A DNA stretch of 64,000 nucleotides, from NCBI GenBank assembly GCA_029204225.1, contig CM055092.1, positions 85,914,032-85,978,031 of the forward strand, in the 5' to 3' direction. Position 1 is the stretch's first letter. Every line of letters starts with the position of its first letter. Positions 1-13,187 of the stretch are shown piece after piece. The DNA comes from Diphasiastrum complanatum (lineage: Eukaryota; Streptophyta; Lycopodiopsida; Lycopodiales; Lycopodiaceae). The notes beneath the pieces are model-generated. The model was given only the letters and a program-made list of their open reading frames with translations, did not search any database and was not told where the DNA came from. A program made the translations under genes and the position numbers.

Positions 1-129
1 ACTCAGACAGAGGGGATAGATTTCAATGAAACCTTCGCACCGGTTGCAAGGATCGGATCGATCAGAATTCTACTGGCATGGGCTGCATTAAATGACATGG
101 AAATCCACCAGTTGGATGTCAAGACGCTT
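1..129 (+). mobile_element. Ty1/copia reverse transcriptase scrap
   Basis: Frame 1 reads [20 protein letters not shown] and then HQLDVK, the conserved start of the copia reverse transcriptase domain (family knowledge). It hits a stop at 130-132, just after the point where family members continue with TAFLNG. The left part lies outside the window. The next domain segment, beginning around EIYM-QPE-Y, is found only at 32,293, so the two pieces could once have been one element (inference). It is non-functional. Confidence 0.85.
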
Positions 130-798
130 TGGGAGTGATCTTGTAATTGTGTTCTTGATTGCAGATAGATGATTGTGTTATGCTTACATTCTGATTGCTC
201 TGATTGCTGATGGTTGATGGCTTGATTCTAGCATGCTTAACTGAGATTATTATAACATAACGCAATCGAGTAGTTCTTGAAAGGCACACGAGTTCAACAT
301 TCTCATTCAAAGTTTATAACTGAAATTCTCAAATGATAGCATGGAAGTCCAAAACTTCTGGACTTAACCAACTGTATAACTGTCTGCATGAATCCTAAAA
401 AAACGAATATTGCTAAGTATGACCTAATTCAATAAAACTAGAAAAATGCTGCTCTTTCTCACCAGCTATTTCCAGCGGTAGACGAAACACTGTTGAATCT
501 CAAAGAAGGTGATCAATACCCAAGGTTTAGGTTGACTTTTGACAGAAATTTGACAAGTTCAGTGGTTCCTTGAGTTTTCTAAGGTATTTTTAGAACTTTT
601 TGTCAACACAGGCATAAACTACAAAGCTCGTGACATATCCAATTGAGTAAGACGATTCAAATGATCAGTTGATAGCAGGGCAATAGTATCAAACAACAGT
701 TGATGATATTCTACGAAGTTGATTTACATTCATTGATCAGCAGATCGTCTCTTCCAGTCTTCTCTGTTTCTGTGTGCGATTTTTATCACATAATTTTA

Positions 799-2204
799 TT
801 ATCCTAAATGGGCTATACAGGTTTCAATCTCGTCATATCTTGCTTTCAAAGTTTTCAGAAACATGTTCTTTTCCAGGCAACGGTTGTACAAAACTGGGAA
901 GGGAACCACACAAAAAATTGACAAGATTCCATTTCTGTCATCTACATCTGTACTCTTGCTTGTTTCTCATAAAGTGTGAGAGACCTACAAAGACCTGATC
1001 TGATTGGATGACGTCAGCGAAGGAGCGTATGGACGTGCCTAACCCACCTTTAACTCCACATGAAAAAAAAGCATACCTAATACTCTCCTCCATTTCATTC
1101 AGGCGTTTCTCTTGATGTTGCTGATCCCGTATGCGTGCAATATTATCAGCATAAGTTCGAACAACACAAAAAAACTTTCGAGCATCAACAGCCATGGACA
1201 TGAGGTCTTTGTCTTGTGGCGTGATTCTGTTGTTTACCACGAAGATCACAGCACTGGTCTCGTTTTCAAAGAGATTATATGCTTTTGCAAATTGCTCCAA
1301 ACTGAGCTTTCCATCTTTCCTGCACCCAGGATAAATGTACAAATATGAGCAAACAAACTGCAGAACGGACTATTCTTATGTAAAAGAATTCACTTTCACT
1401 AATCAGATAAGCCCTTTTGTTGGAAACTTGGTTAAATTAGCAATTTCTTTTCCAAAGAAAAGGAATTGCACAAGCTTTTCACTTGGTGTTAAGATGTGGT
1501 CTTAAGCCCTATCAGAAACTAAGATTAGCTCCAGCGTTACGATTTTCAGATCCTACTATTAGCTAACTCAAGCGTTACGACCATTTCAGCCTGGTCCACT
1601 GAAATAATTGCACGAGAATAGCTGGGAGTCCCTTACTACCTAATCGAAGTCAGTAGAGAATTCATTTGCCAAGTTCAAATTTACTGCAGGTTTACCTAAT
1701 GCAGAGGCCACTAGAAAATCTATTTCCCAATCACAAATTTGATACCTATTGTGTAGTTCAGGTCGTAAAGGATTGTGCCAAAAGCATGTGTAAGTTGCAA
1801 CCAGAAAGTGCTTAGAGGTGATAAACATACCCTCCATGCTGCGCAGCGTTGGCATGCTTGCCATCATAGCCGGGAATATCCAGCACGCGAAGGCCAGAAA
1901 TATGATAAACCTTCTCCACTTCATCATTTCCGCTGATATTATGTGAGACGGTGGCAGAGTGAGAGAGGAGCAAGTGGTTCACCAAAGATCCCTTTCCAAC
2001 TCCAGCTCGTCCAACAATACGAACAGTAAATGATGGAGTTTCCACCCTTTTCGAGCCCGATAACAACTCCTTGGCACGTTTCCTATACAGATCTTGCCAG
2101 TTCTTCTTGAGACGTATTTCCCGAGCTACTGCACTCTTTGTCAACATATTAACACAAACTTTGTCGATTGTAGTCTTGCTTTGACCAGATTCGAGATTGC
2201 ACTC
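799..2204 (-). CDS. IRG-like P-loop GTPase gene, partial, several exons
   Basis: Three minus-strand exons can be seen, and the 5' exons are not found. Exon A (2,204-1,831, acceptor GTGCAG, donor GTATGT) encodes GRAGVGKGSLVNHLL, a Walker A-like loop, and DIPGYDG, a G3-like motif. Exon C (1,319-1,077) encodes SAVIFVVNNRITPQDKDLM followed by FFCVVRTYADNI. That order, a hydrophobic strand with a ..R....D..L pattern and then F-VRT--D, resembles interferon-inducible (IRG-type) GTPases. Exon D (941-799) encodes CVVPFPVLYNRCLEKNMFLK and ends in TAA. An exon between A and C near 1,800-1,690 (NPLRPELHNRYQICDWEIDF) is uncertain. The residue after the Walker lysine is Gly instead of Ser/Thr, so nucleotide binding may be altered. 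The visible exons have no internal stop. The IRG assignment is inferred from motif order; another TRAFAC-class GTPase remains possible. Confidence 0.55.
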
Positions 2205-2407
2205 CTGCACAGCGAAAGACAAAAGAAATCCAGAACATTAAGATCCACACTCAAAGCAGCATAATATATCCTTTTTTGTTTTCTCTTGAATGTATCTCAA
2301 CCAAGAGAATTGTAGCATTTAAAAAGGCTTTCATATTGCCACACGAAGCAGACCCACAAACTTCAGCACATTTGAAAACCTTACAAAACTTACATGGGAT
2401 ATGTGAC

Positions 2408-2617
2408 CCAAGGATCTGACGGCTGCAGCAGCAAAATTCACTAAAGCAACAATTTGAAGACAGGAATGAACTAGCAAAGAAGTGGGTTGGGCTAGGCTAG
2501 TTATAATAGAGCCAAGGATCTGAAGGCTGCAGCAACAAAATTCACTAAAGTAACAATCTGAAAACAGAAATAACTAGCAAAGAAGTGGACTGGGCTGGGC
2601 CAATTATATAGCACCAT
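2408..2617. repeat. 104-bp tandem duplication
   Basis: Two adjacent copies of a block beginning CCAAGGATCTGA (about 2,408 and 2,512) continue through GGCTGCAGCA and CTAGCAAAGAAGTGG with a few substitutions. It lies upstream of the GTPase-like exons, inside the part missing from duplication copy B. Confidence 0.8.
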
Positions 2618-2619
2618 CC

Positions 2620-3846
2620 CAAATCCTATCTCAAAGGTTCTTTCTTTTCCTGTACACAATCTCAGCTCAAACTCTCTTTTTTGGTGTGACAGAAAAAATG
2701 TGGGGGTTTCTTAGACACTTCCTCGCTCAGCAGACATGTTCTCGCAGGCCAGATTCAGGAAGAATTATATATTTTTGTAGCTTTCGCCCTGTAACATATT
2801 CATATATATTTCTGTCTGGATAGGAATGAGAGAATCGATGGAGACGCGCATTGATGCTGGGCCCTGGCGATGGTTGAGAGCCAAGTCGATGGTTGAGAGC
2901 AGTTGACATGATCACTGCGTTTGGAAAGGTGATGGCCGTCATATATGTGTCAGTGGTTCTTCATTATTCAATTTGAAGTGTCAGAGGACTGACATGATTC
3001 TGTGACGTTTTCATAATCACCGGGCTAAAAAAGGAATTCACGTAATGATACCCCCCCCCCCCAAATGGGCATGAGTTGACGTGCAATTTTCAAATTGGTA
3101 GGCCCAAGAATCTAACATGTCGTCAGCCGTGCGTCACTGCGTTCCTAATCGTGTCTTTCCCTTCAAAATACATAAAATCGGATAAAGCGCCCGTCAAATT
3201 TCAGCACTGAAATTAAACAGTTATTTGGGCACCAAGGGGCGGGGGGGGGTTTGGAAGCCCCGGTCCAACGCCTTCCTTGGAGGGAGGGCCCTTGGCCAAG
3301 GGCGGGACCCCAACCTGCATGTAAAGCCTGAGGCCCATGGGCCTTCCACGACGTGTCGGAGACTTTTTTAGCTCATAAATTTTGGACAAAATAACTAATT
3401 AAATTTTTTTAGCTCATAAATTTTGGACAAAACTAGAGGTTATTTCGTTATTTCACTTGGAAGCAAATTCCACCTGTGGACGTGCATAAAAAATACAAAG
3501 AAAAATTGAAAACTTGACATTATGTCTCATGAAGGATTCTTTCTTCAACTAATGGGTTTGTCAACAACCCAACAAACACATTGCAACAGACCAGGCTACA
3601 AAAAAAAAAGGTAAAGAGGATCATCTAATGTCCAGAGCACTTTCCCATGGACAGGAATCACAGCTTTTTCCTGCATCTTCGGTCCCATGAAAACTTATAA
3701 TCCTTCTTCCGATGAGTAGTGGCTTTAGTAGAGAACCCTTCTACTCACCCTTTGAAACCACTACTCACTAGAATCTAGAACCTCATCCTATCTCAGTGTG
3801 TGCTCCATGGTGACACACTCTTAGTGGAATGTGTCATTGCATATGC
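2620..3846. other. Non-coding stretch with homopolymer runs
   Basis: No convincing gene is visible. The stretch holds a run of C at 3,051-3,062, a run of G near 3,241-3,250, and a short GC-rich palindromic patch around CCCTTGGCCAAGGG (near 3,288-3,301). From about 3,160 it matches duplication copy B again. Confidence 0.6.
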
Positions 3847-3861
3847 CATTTATTGGGCTAA

Positions 3862-3946
3862 CCCAACGGGGTTGGCTCAGTTGGTTGGCTTGGCATCCAA
3901 AGTTTCTTTGGTCCCAGGTTCGAGCCTCCCCTTGGAAACCAAGAAG
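3862..3946 (+). mobile_element. tRNA-derived SINE with target-site duplications
   Basis: This 85 bp insert contains an RNA polymerase III A box, TGGCTCAGTTGG (3,873-3,884), and B box, GGTTCGAGCC (3,917-3,926), at tRNA-like spacing. It is bracketed by a perfect 15 bp direct repeat CATTTATTGGGCTAA at 3,847-3,861 and 3,947-3,961. The matching place in duplication copy B (near 30,625-30,650) reads straight through with no insert. A tRNA head without a cloverleaf ending in CCA, flanked by long duplications, fits a SINE and not a tRNA gene. No long tail is visible, so it may be truncated. Confidence 0.85.
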
Positions 3947-4759
3947 CATTTATTGGGCTAAGTCAATGAATGGAGTATGCAACAACTCTCCTCCATTTGT
4001 CTATGTTTTATGAGTCTTGACTTTTGTTTCCTTGCCAATTATGTGGCACATGAGATCCACTTTTTAGTATAGGGGAAGGCCCCCAAGCCTTCCAGGATGG
4101 GGGGCACTGTAGTTTCTTGACAAGAGGTGCTCTCACCTTGTGGCCTACCCTGACATAAAGCATAGGTCTAAAATGCAAACTAATTTTTTTATCTCATTTC
4201 ATTTTATATTTTGAGCATGTCTTAGAATATTGTGCATATTATTTATAGTAAATACATCTTACAAATGTTCATGATGCTTCCATTGATTTTTATCTATAGT
4301 AAACAAACTTTACATATTTATAACATTCATTTGAGGCTACCTATTTTTAGACAAGTAGAGGAAGGCCTAAGGGCGACAGGTCATAAAGCCTTGGTCAAAA
4401 ATTGAATCAATTTTTACCATTTTTAATACGTTCAATAAATGCAAGATTATTATTTATACTAAGTGCACTCTTACAAATGTGTAATGGATAAGTATTACTT
4501 ATTTTGTCAAGGTTTTGGGCAGCCTAAAAAGCAGAATGTGTTACTACTTTTTTTTGAAATTGCAAAACAAAATTCAAGTGCCATATTACATAAAATAATT
4601 TTAAGTAATAAATATTTTAAAAAATACATAATCTTATTTCATTTCATAATGCCTATTTTTGTTTGTAATTGTCATGTGAATAAAAAAGAAGACGACCCAA
4701 ATGTTGATTACGTTTCATAAAAGTGATGTGTAGAAAAGCATAGGCACCCATTATGCAAT

Positions 4760-4945
4760 GGAAGGTGTTAGGGCAGAGGATATTATGCCCGGTAAGGATT
4801 TCCATAATTTTGATGCAAGGCCCCTCTGGGCCTCTGCCTAAAATTTTTGGAAATCCTTATAGGGCATAATGTCTCTGCCGACACCTTCCGAGCCAAGCCT
4901 AAAAATTTCGGAAATCCTTACCGGGCATAATGTCCTTTGCCCGAC
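4760..4945. mobile_element. Fold-back (palindromic) element, copy A
   Basis: The left arm (4,760 to about 4,810, GGAAGGTGTTAGGGCAGAGG onward) pairs with a right arm ending at 4,889 that reads GACACCTTCC, giving an inverted repeat of about 45 bp around a short GC-rich loop. A second copy of the right arm follows at 4,900-4,945 (GGAAATCCTTACCGGGCATA). The element recurs in duplication copy B at 31,575-31,704. No coding capacity. Confidence 0.75.
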
Positions 4946-5410
4946 AATTTGGATCAATTTTTATCTATATTAAAAAAACCTAATGATGTTTGTTTTTAGA
5001 CAAGCACGATTTGCCATTTAAGCATTGCTCAAAATGCATTGGAAATTTTGCACCAATGCTTGAAGCCCCAAGTGATGCACACTTTTTACACCTTGAAAAG
5101 TCCCACACTAGAACTTCTCCATTTTTTCATGAATCGGGACCCTTGGCCACCCTCAAGCCCCAACTTGTGAGTTGAGACATTTCACTATACTTAATAGAAG
5201 TACAAGAATCACACTAGTTCACTTGTTGTTGGAAACCCAAGTTTGGAAACATTCTTCTCATTCTCAAAGGGAAAAGTGAGAGCTCCAAGCATGAAATTAA
5301 GCAAATGTGCCAATGTATCCCTCACCAATGTCTACATTCGGTTATTTATGGACGAAAGTGAATCTAGCTAGCTCATAAAAACATATATTAGTGATTACAT
5401 TTTTACTAGA

Positions 5411-5413
<3 letters not shown>

Positions 5414-5473
<60 letters not shown>
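5414..5473. repeat. (CT)30 microsatellite
   Basis: An uninterrupted TC/CT run of 60 bp at the right edge of duplication copy A. Open frames across it (poly Ser-Leu) are artefacts of the repeat. Confidence 0.98.
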
Positions 5474-7788
<2,315 letters not shown>

Positions 7789-7860
7789 ATGATTATCCAA
7801 GTTCAAGAAAAGATTTGTAATTGTCTTACATTGCTTGAAGATAAGTGTAGGCTGTTGGAT

Positions 7861-7871
7861 CTCTGATACCA
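7861..7871 (-). promoter_or_regulatory. Retrotransposon primer-binding site
   Basis: The minus strand reads TGGTATCAGAG, complementary to the 3' end of initiator Met-tRNA, which most plant copia elements use. It sits three bases from the LTR at 7,875-8,407 and faces away from the copia coding region on the other side of that LTR. Confidence 0.85.
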
Positions 7872-7874
7872 GCT

Positions 7875-8407
7875 TGTTGGGCTCTGATAGGTGCGGAATG
7901 ATTAAAGAAAACTCAACATGCAAATTATAATAGGATCTTTGCCAAACTATAGTTTCAGACTTAAACTTAAACTTAGATCGACAGGAGGAATATCTTGTAG
8001 GTGTCGAAGACAACCATGAACGGAGCGTAACAGTTAGGCTTCTATGACAGCCAGGTTTCCTTCGAGATTAGATATTCCGAGTGGAGTGAGTATCAATGAG
8101 TGAGAGAGAAATTATCAGATAGCATTCACAATGGAATACACATAAGAAAATAGAGAATCCAAATTAAGCTGTTGTGAATACAACTATTAGATCACAATCC
8201 TGTGCCCAAGAATGGTTCACAGTAATAGCGCACTATGTGCTGTGATCTTACTTAGCTAGCTACAGATTGAATAACTATCTCTTTTGAGAGTAAGGATGCA
8301 TTGTTGTTGTAGAGAGAGAGTTCATATTTACATAGTATACTTGTGATCAAGAATCGAATTCGGGTGAGTCGAATTCAGGTGAGTTGGAGTGAAGCTTAAT
8401 TCCAACA
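7875..8407 (-). mobile_element. copia LTR (minus strand), internally shortened
   Basis: On the minus strand it starts TGTTGGA right after a polypurine tract (8,418-8,408). It matches the LTR at 10,314-11,317 in two blocks, 7,980-8,280 with 10,328-10,625 and 8,285-8,405 with 11,063-11,315. About 430 bp present in the other copy are missing here. The GA microsatellite is only about four units long (near 8,311-8,320). The LTR has a polypurine tract on one side and a primer-binding site on the other, so it once belonged to two adjoining internal regions. Confidence 0.85.
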
Positions 8408-8418
8408 CTCCCCCTTAA
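8408..8418 (-). promoter_or_regulatory. Polypurine tract of minus-strand copia
   Basis: The minus strand reads TAAGGGGGAG immediately before LTR start TGTTGGA, the expected plus-strand primer of a copia element. Confidence 0.85.
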
Positions 8419-8586
8419 GCTTAACTCCTAGGATCCTGAATGAAATTGAGCAAGCTACATAACAGAGGCTTAGTCAAGTTATCAGCCAACATACTGTCAG
8501 TCAGAAAGTAACTTAATTTGATATCTTTATTCTGAACTTTCTCTGTAAGAAAATGAAACTGAACCTCAATGTGTTTAGTTCTAGAG

Positions 8587-10313
8587 TCAGTTCATGGGTT
8601 CATAGATAGAGCAATGCAGCTCTAATTGTCGCAACAGAATATAGTTGGACTGATTTGAGGGATCATAAGATCCTGAAGCAATCTTCTGAGCTAGATGATT
8701 TCGTCCACTACAGAGGTAGCTGCGACATATTCGGACTCTGTGGAAGACAAAGAAATGCTTTCGACTATTCCATGAAATGGGTCCTCCTACTAGAAAGCAA
8801 AGATAGCCAGATGTGGATTTTCTTGTGTCCACATTTCCAACCCAATCAGAGTCAAAATAAGTAAGTAATGTCAAAGCATCCTCTGTATTTCCATTATAAA
8901 ACAAAATATAGTGCTTTATGAATGTATCTTCGTGCTTAAAGTAGAGCCTTCCAGTGAGGTATGACATAAACTGCGACAATGTGCTGACTATAAATGCTTG
9001 ATCAGGTCGAGTGCAGACCATGGGATACATGATCGATCTGACTGTCGATTGATAGGGCTATTTGCACATATCTTTCTTCTTTCAAATCAGTTGTCGGGCA
9101 CATATCCTTTGACAGTTTGAATCTTGGATCCATAGGCAAGTCAATAGACTTGTAATTTTTCATGCCATACCCATAAATTACACTGGTTAGATATCTTTCT
9201 TGGCTTATCGTAATACTTCTGTTGGCTCTGTCTCTGATTAACTCGATCCCCAGAAGGTAGTGCACAGGGTCTGAATCAATCATTTCGAATTCCTTCGACA
9301 AAAGTGACTTTTTCTCATGAAGCAATTGATTCGAATTGCTAATGATCAGAGAGTCATCAATATATAGAGCTATTATGACATAGCTTGAGCCTCTGTTTTT
9401 GAGATATTCATTAGAGTTAGCAGAGTTAGGAATAAAGTCATGCTGCAACAAGAAATGATTGATTCTATCGAACCAGGCCCTTGGAGCTTGCTTTAGCCCA
9501 TAGAGAGCTTTTTGCAGCTTACATACCTTGTGTTCTTGGCCTTGAAGGACGTAACCTTCATATTGATAGATGTAGATGTCTTCTTGTATGTATCTATTCA
9601 AAAAAGTAGTTTGAACATCCATCTGGTGAATTTTCAGATCTTCGACAATTGCGATAGCAAGTAAAGATCGAATTGACTAAAGTCTTATGACTAGACTGTA
9701 AGACTCAGAGTGTAGTCAATCTCATAGATTTGTGGAGCTTCGACAAGAAGCCAGGTCTTGTTCTCCATAAATGAATTGTACTCAGCATGCATGGCAGAAT
9801 GCCAGTTGTCTGCATTTGAACTCGACAATGCTTCTGCTACTGAGGCAGGCCCCATCGTAACTGATGAATGCCTGAGGGGTAAAATGATCAAGCTTTTGTC
9901 GTTGTTGAGCATATCTTCAAACAAAAGTCGGTTGCTGAGATGATGATTATCCTTGTTGTGCGACATGAGTATCTTTGATGTTTGTCTGGACAGTCGTAGG
10001 TTGAGGCCTGTCAATGGTGATGGGAGTTGTTGGAACGAACTCTTGCATTGGCTGCTTCTGCTTGAGGTCGTAGAATCTATCTTCAAGGATGACAACATCT
10101 CAACTAACTGAGATACGACTCGACTCAACATTGTAGATTCGATAGGCTTTGTGTGATGTCAAGTATCCAATGAAGATACTCTTGTAGCTGACAAGTCAAG
10201 CTTCTTCTCATATTAGACGGAATCCGCACATAACAAAGATAGCCAAATACTCGAAGATGTCTTATAGCCATGGAAATCTTCGAAGGGAGTCTTTGAGTCG
10301 ACTACTTTGGTGT
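8587..10313 (-). pseudogene. Decayed copia polyprotein (integrase end, RT, RNase H)
   Basis: Read on the minus strand from right to left. Near 10,300-10,160 are the last pieces of the integrase region (TPFEDFHGYK, HLRVFGYLCYVRI, FIGYLTSHKAYRIYNVESS). About 9,900-9,700 holds the linker leading to the reverse transcriptase (NADNWHSAMHAEYNSFMENK). At 9,622-9,002 is the reverse transcriptase with KALYGLKQAPRAWF and the catalytic box ALYIDD. At 9,030-8,587 are RT and RNase H remnants (STLSQFMSYL, DSDWVGNVDTRKSTSGYLC). Stops and frameshifts separate the parts. Gag, protease and most of the integrase are missing because the integrase end directly abuts an LTR copy at 10,314. Confidence 0.9.
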
Positions 10314-11317
<1,004 letters not shown>

Positions 11318-11404
11318 GGCTAGAAGTAGTAGTTGTTTGCTCCATGGCCCCAGAGGATTGGAAGGCCTTAAAAGTTATCTATGGGTCTTAAAAAAACTTC
11401 AATA

Positions 11405-11629
11405 TTAATGAAGTGTAGACACAAATGCACTTTGATAATAATCAAAACTGAGTACAAATGCTTGAAACCTTCTTCTTGACTTGTGATAGATATGAATATC
11501 TTCAGACCTGAACCTCTGGAAAGACTCCCTCTCAAACATCTGATCTAGATCCAACAAGATCTCGTTAATGCTTGATCTCGAATTCCCACAAAGGTTAGCC
11601 AAAACAATGTAATTGGTGGCACCATCATA
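11405..11629 (-). pseudogene. 3' part of a reading frame split by a copia insertion
   Basis: This is the continuation of the minus-strand frame at 18,281-17,653. Removing the copia element and one copy of its TCATA duplication lets the frame run on in phase (IYDGATNYIVLANLCGN across the join) to a stop at about 11,405. Visible text includes EILLDLDQMFERESFQRF and YHKSRRRFQAFVL. I do not recognise the family. Confidence 0.7.
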
Positions 11630-11892
11630 AAGTTAGAATCACTGTGTTACTGTACTGTGGGTCCTATCAGTGGATAAGGATCAGTTGGCCTCACCATGAG
11701 GAAAGTCGACGGGACACGCGTCCCGCCAACGACAACCTGGATCATGCATGGATTGCCTGAGTGAACAACTATATGTACAGTGTAATTTCATTTTGAGAAA
11801 TACAATTGCTATGTGAGCTTGTTGTGGAGAGTGTTTTCTGTCTGTGTTACTGTGTAGCATGATCTGTGTTCCTGTGCAAAGCAAACTCTAAG
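11630..11892 (+). repeat. 5' LTR, non-TG/CA ends
   Basis: It starts AAGTTAGAATCACTGTG and ends GCAAACTCTAAG. The ends are short inverted repeats (TTAGAAT against ATTCTAA in the 3' copy) and not the usual TG...CA. A GC-rich palindromic word GGGACACGCGTCCC lies near 11,710. Confidence 0.9.
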
Positions 11893-11905
11893 TTGGTATC
11901 AGAGT
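11893..11905 (+). promoter_or_regulatory. Primer-binding site
   Basis: TTGGTATCAGAG directly follows the 5' LTR and is complementary to initiator Met-tRNA. Confidence 0.9.
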
Positions 11906-13187
11906 CGTACAGGGAGTGTACACAGTACAGTGTCGCCGTTGAAGAGAGCTTCGGGAGAACTGTCTTCTGAGAGTTCGGGGTTTACGGCGGGTTGAGGACG
12001 GAAAGAGAAACACTGGTGCTGAGAGTTTAGCACACAGAAGCTTGCTGAGCTTGAGACTGTGTGAGGATTCAGAGACAAGTGTTGTCGGCTGAATTAGAAC
12101 CTCAGAAAACAGAATTTTGAAATTTTGAAGCAGGCTATTCGGTGTTTGCAGTCAGTGTGCATTCAATCGGATACTGTTTGATGAACGGATTGAAGCATCA
12201 GCTTTTCAGTAGTAGGGTAACCTCAGAGGAAGAGGATAGGCCTGTCAAAACACTGTGAATTGGAAGCCAAGAACCGATTTGTGTGAGAAACCCTGGTCTG
12301 GAGTTTGGAAGCACAAAATCAGAGATTTCTCTCCATTCTGAACTCTTTTTGGAGCTGTAAAAGTTTGAAGGAGGGCGCCCTGCTCAGCTAAGCTAAATCA
12401 CAGAAGGCCGTGGGCGGCCGCGCATCAGAGAAGGTGCTGAATCGCATTTTGCAGGGCAAGAGAAAACCTTAGTGAAGCCATAGCCAGCAAGCAAGAGGAG
12501 AAGAGCCCGCAGGCAGATCGCGCGATGTGAAGGAGGGTGGCGACTCAGTGTATTGGAGTGTGTCATGGCTCCAGGGTTTTGGTTTAATGCCCAAACAAAA
12601 TCTAGATCGTTGGATCCAGATACAAGATAATCAATGGTAGAGGTGAGCTTCATGTGGGCCGTTGGATTGCTATAAGCCATTGGATGGGCTTTGAACAGGG
12701 CCCTGAAGAAGTGAAGTGCATTCTGGCCTTCAACTTCATTAAAAATTTTCATACTGAAAGTTGAGTTGGGTCCCTTCACAAGTGAAGAGTGAAGTTTCTT
12801 CATTGTGAAGAAACAGTTCAAAAACTAGAAAAGTCCCTATTTTTGGGTCCTTTGCCCATTTTGACCCAAACGAAAGGCTATAACCTCCAAACGAAGGGCA
12901 CCCGGACCATACCTGCAAGTACGGTACAACAAAACAGAGTGATTGCAGCGGAGAAAGTGTTCGGAGTACGCCAGAAGTGATTTCACCATTCCACTGGGCA
13001 CGTTGTTGGGAGTTCACGACTGAGTGCATTTTGGAAGGCGACACCGATTTGGCTTTCAAATTGGTGGAAAAGCGGCGAGTGGCCTGGTAAGGAAAAAAGT
13101 GCAGGTCATTATTTTCAACTTCTAGCATCACTGTTGGCCTCGGCATACTGTTCTTAGCCTAAGGCAGAAGTTTTAAGCAGTTTTGCG
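11906..13187 (+). other. Long untranslated leader of the copia element
   Basis: About 1.28 kb separate the primer site from the gag start codon at 13,188. No domain is recognised on either strand; opposite-strand open frames here show no family resemblance. The part around 12,360-12,530 is GC-rich compared with its surroundings. Confidence 0.6.

Larger units (their letters stand above)
257..5473. repeat. Segmental duplication, copy A
   Basis: The segment from the words TAACGCAATC at 257 to the CT tract at 5,414-5,473 recurs in the same orientation at 28,071-32,290. Long near-identical stretches match, for example 290-360 with 28,105-28,176, 1,085-1,350 with 28,847-29,125, 3,530-3,800 with 30,335-30,590, and 5,230-5,413 with 32,000-32,228. 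Copy A keeps about 1.26 kb (roughly 1,900-3,160) that copy B lacks. Copy B has extra blocks near 29,200-29,500 and 29,660-29,960. Homology stops at the CT tract in both copies. Confidence 0.9.

Noticed and set aside
3862-3946. Functional tRNA gene
   Set aside because: A and B boxes are present, but no complete cloverleaf is evident and long target-site duplications point to a SINE.
12393-13146. Long minus-strand open frames in the copia leader
   Set aside because: No domain, antisense to a retrotransposon leader, and overlapping each other in different frames.
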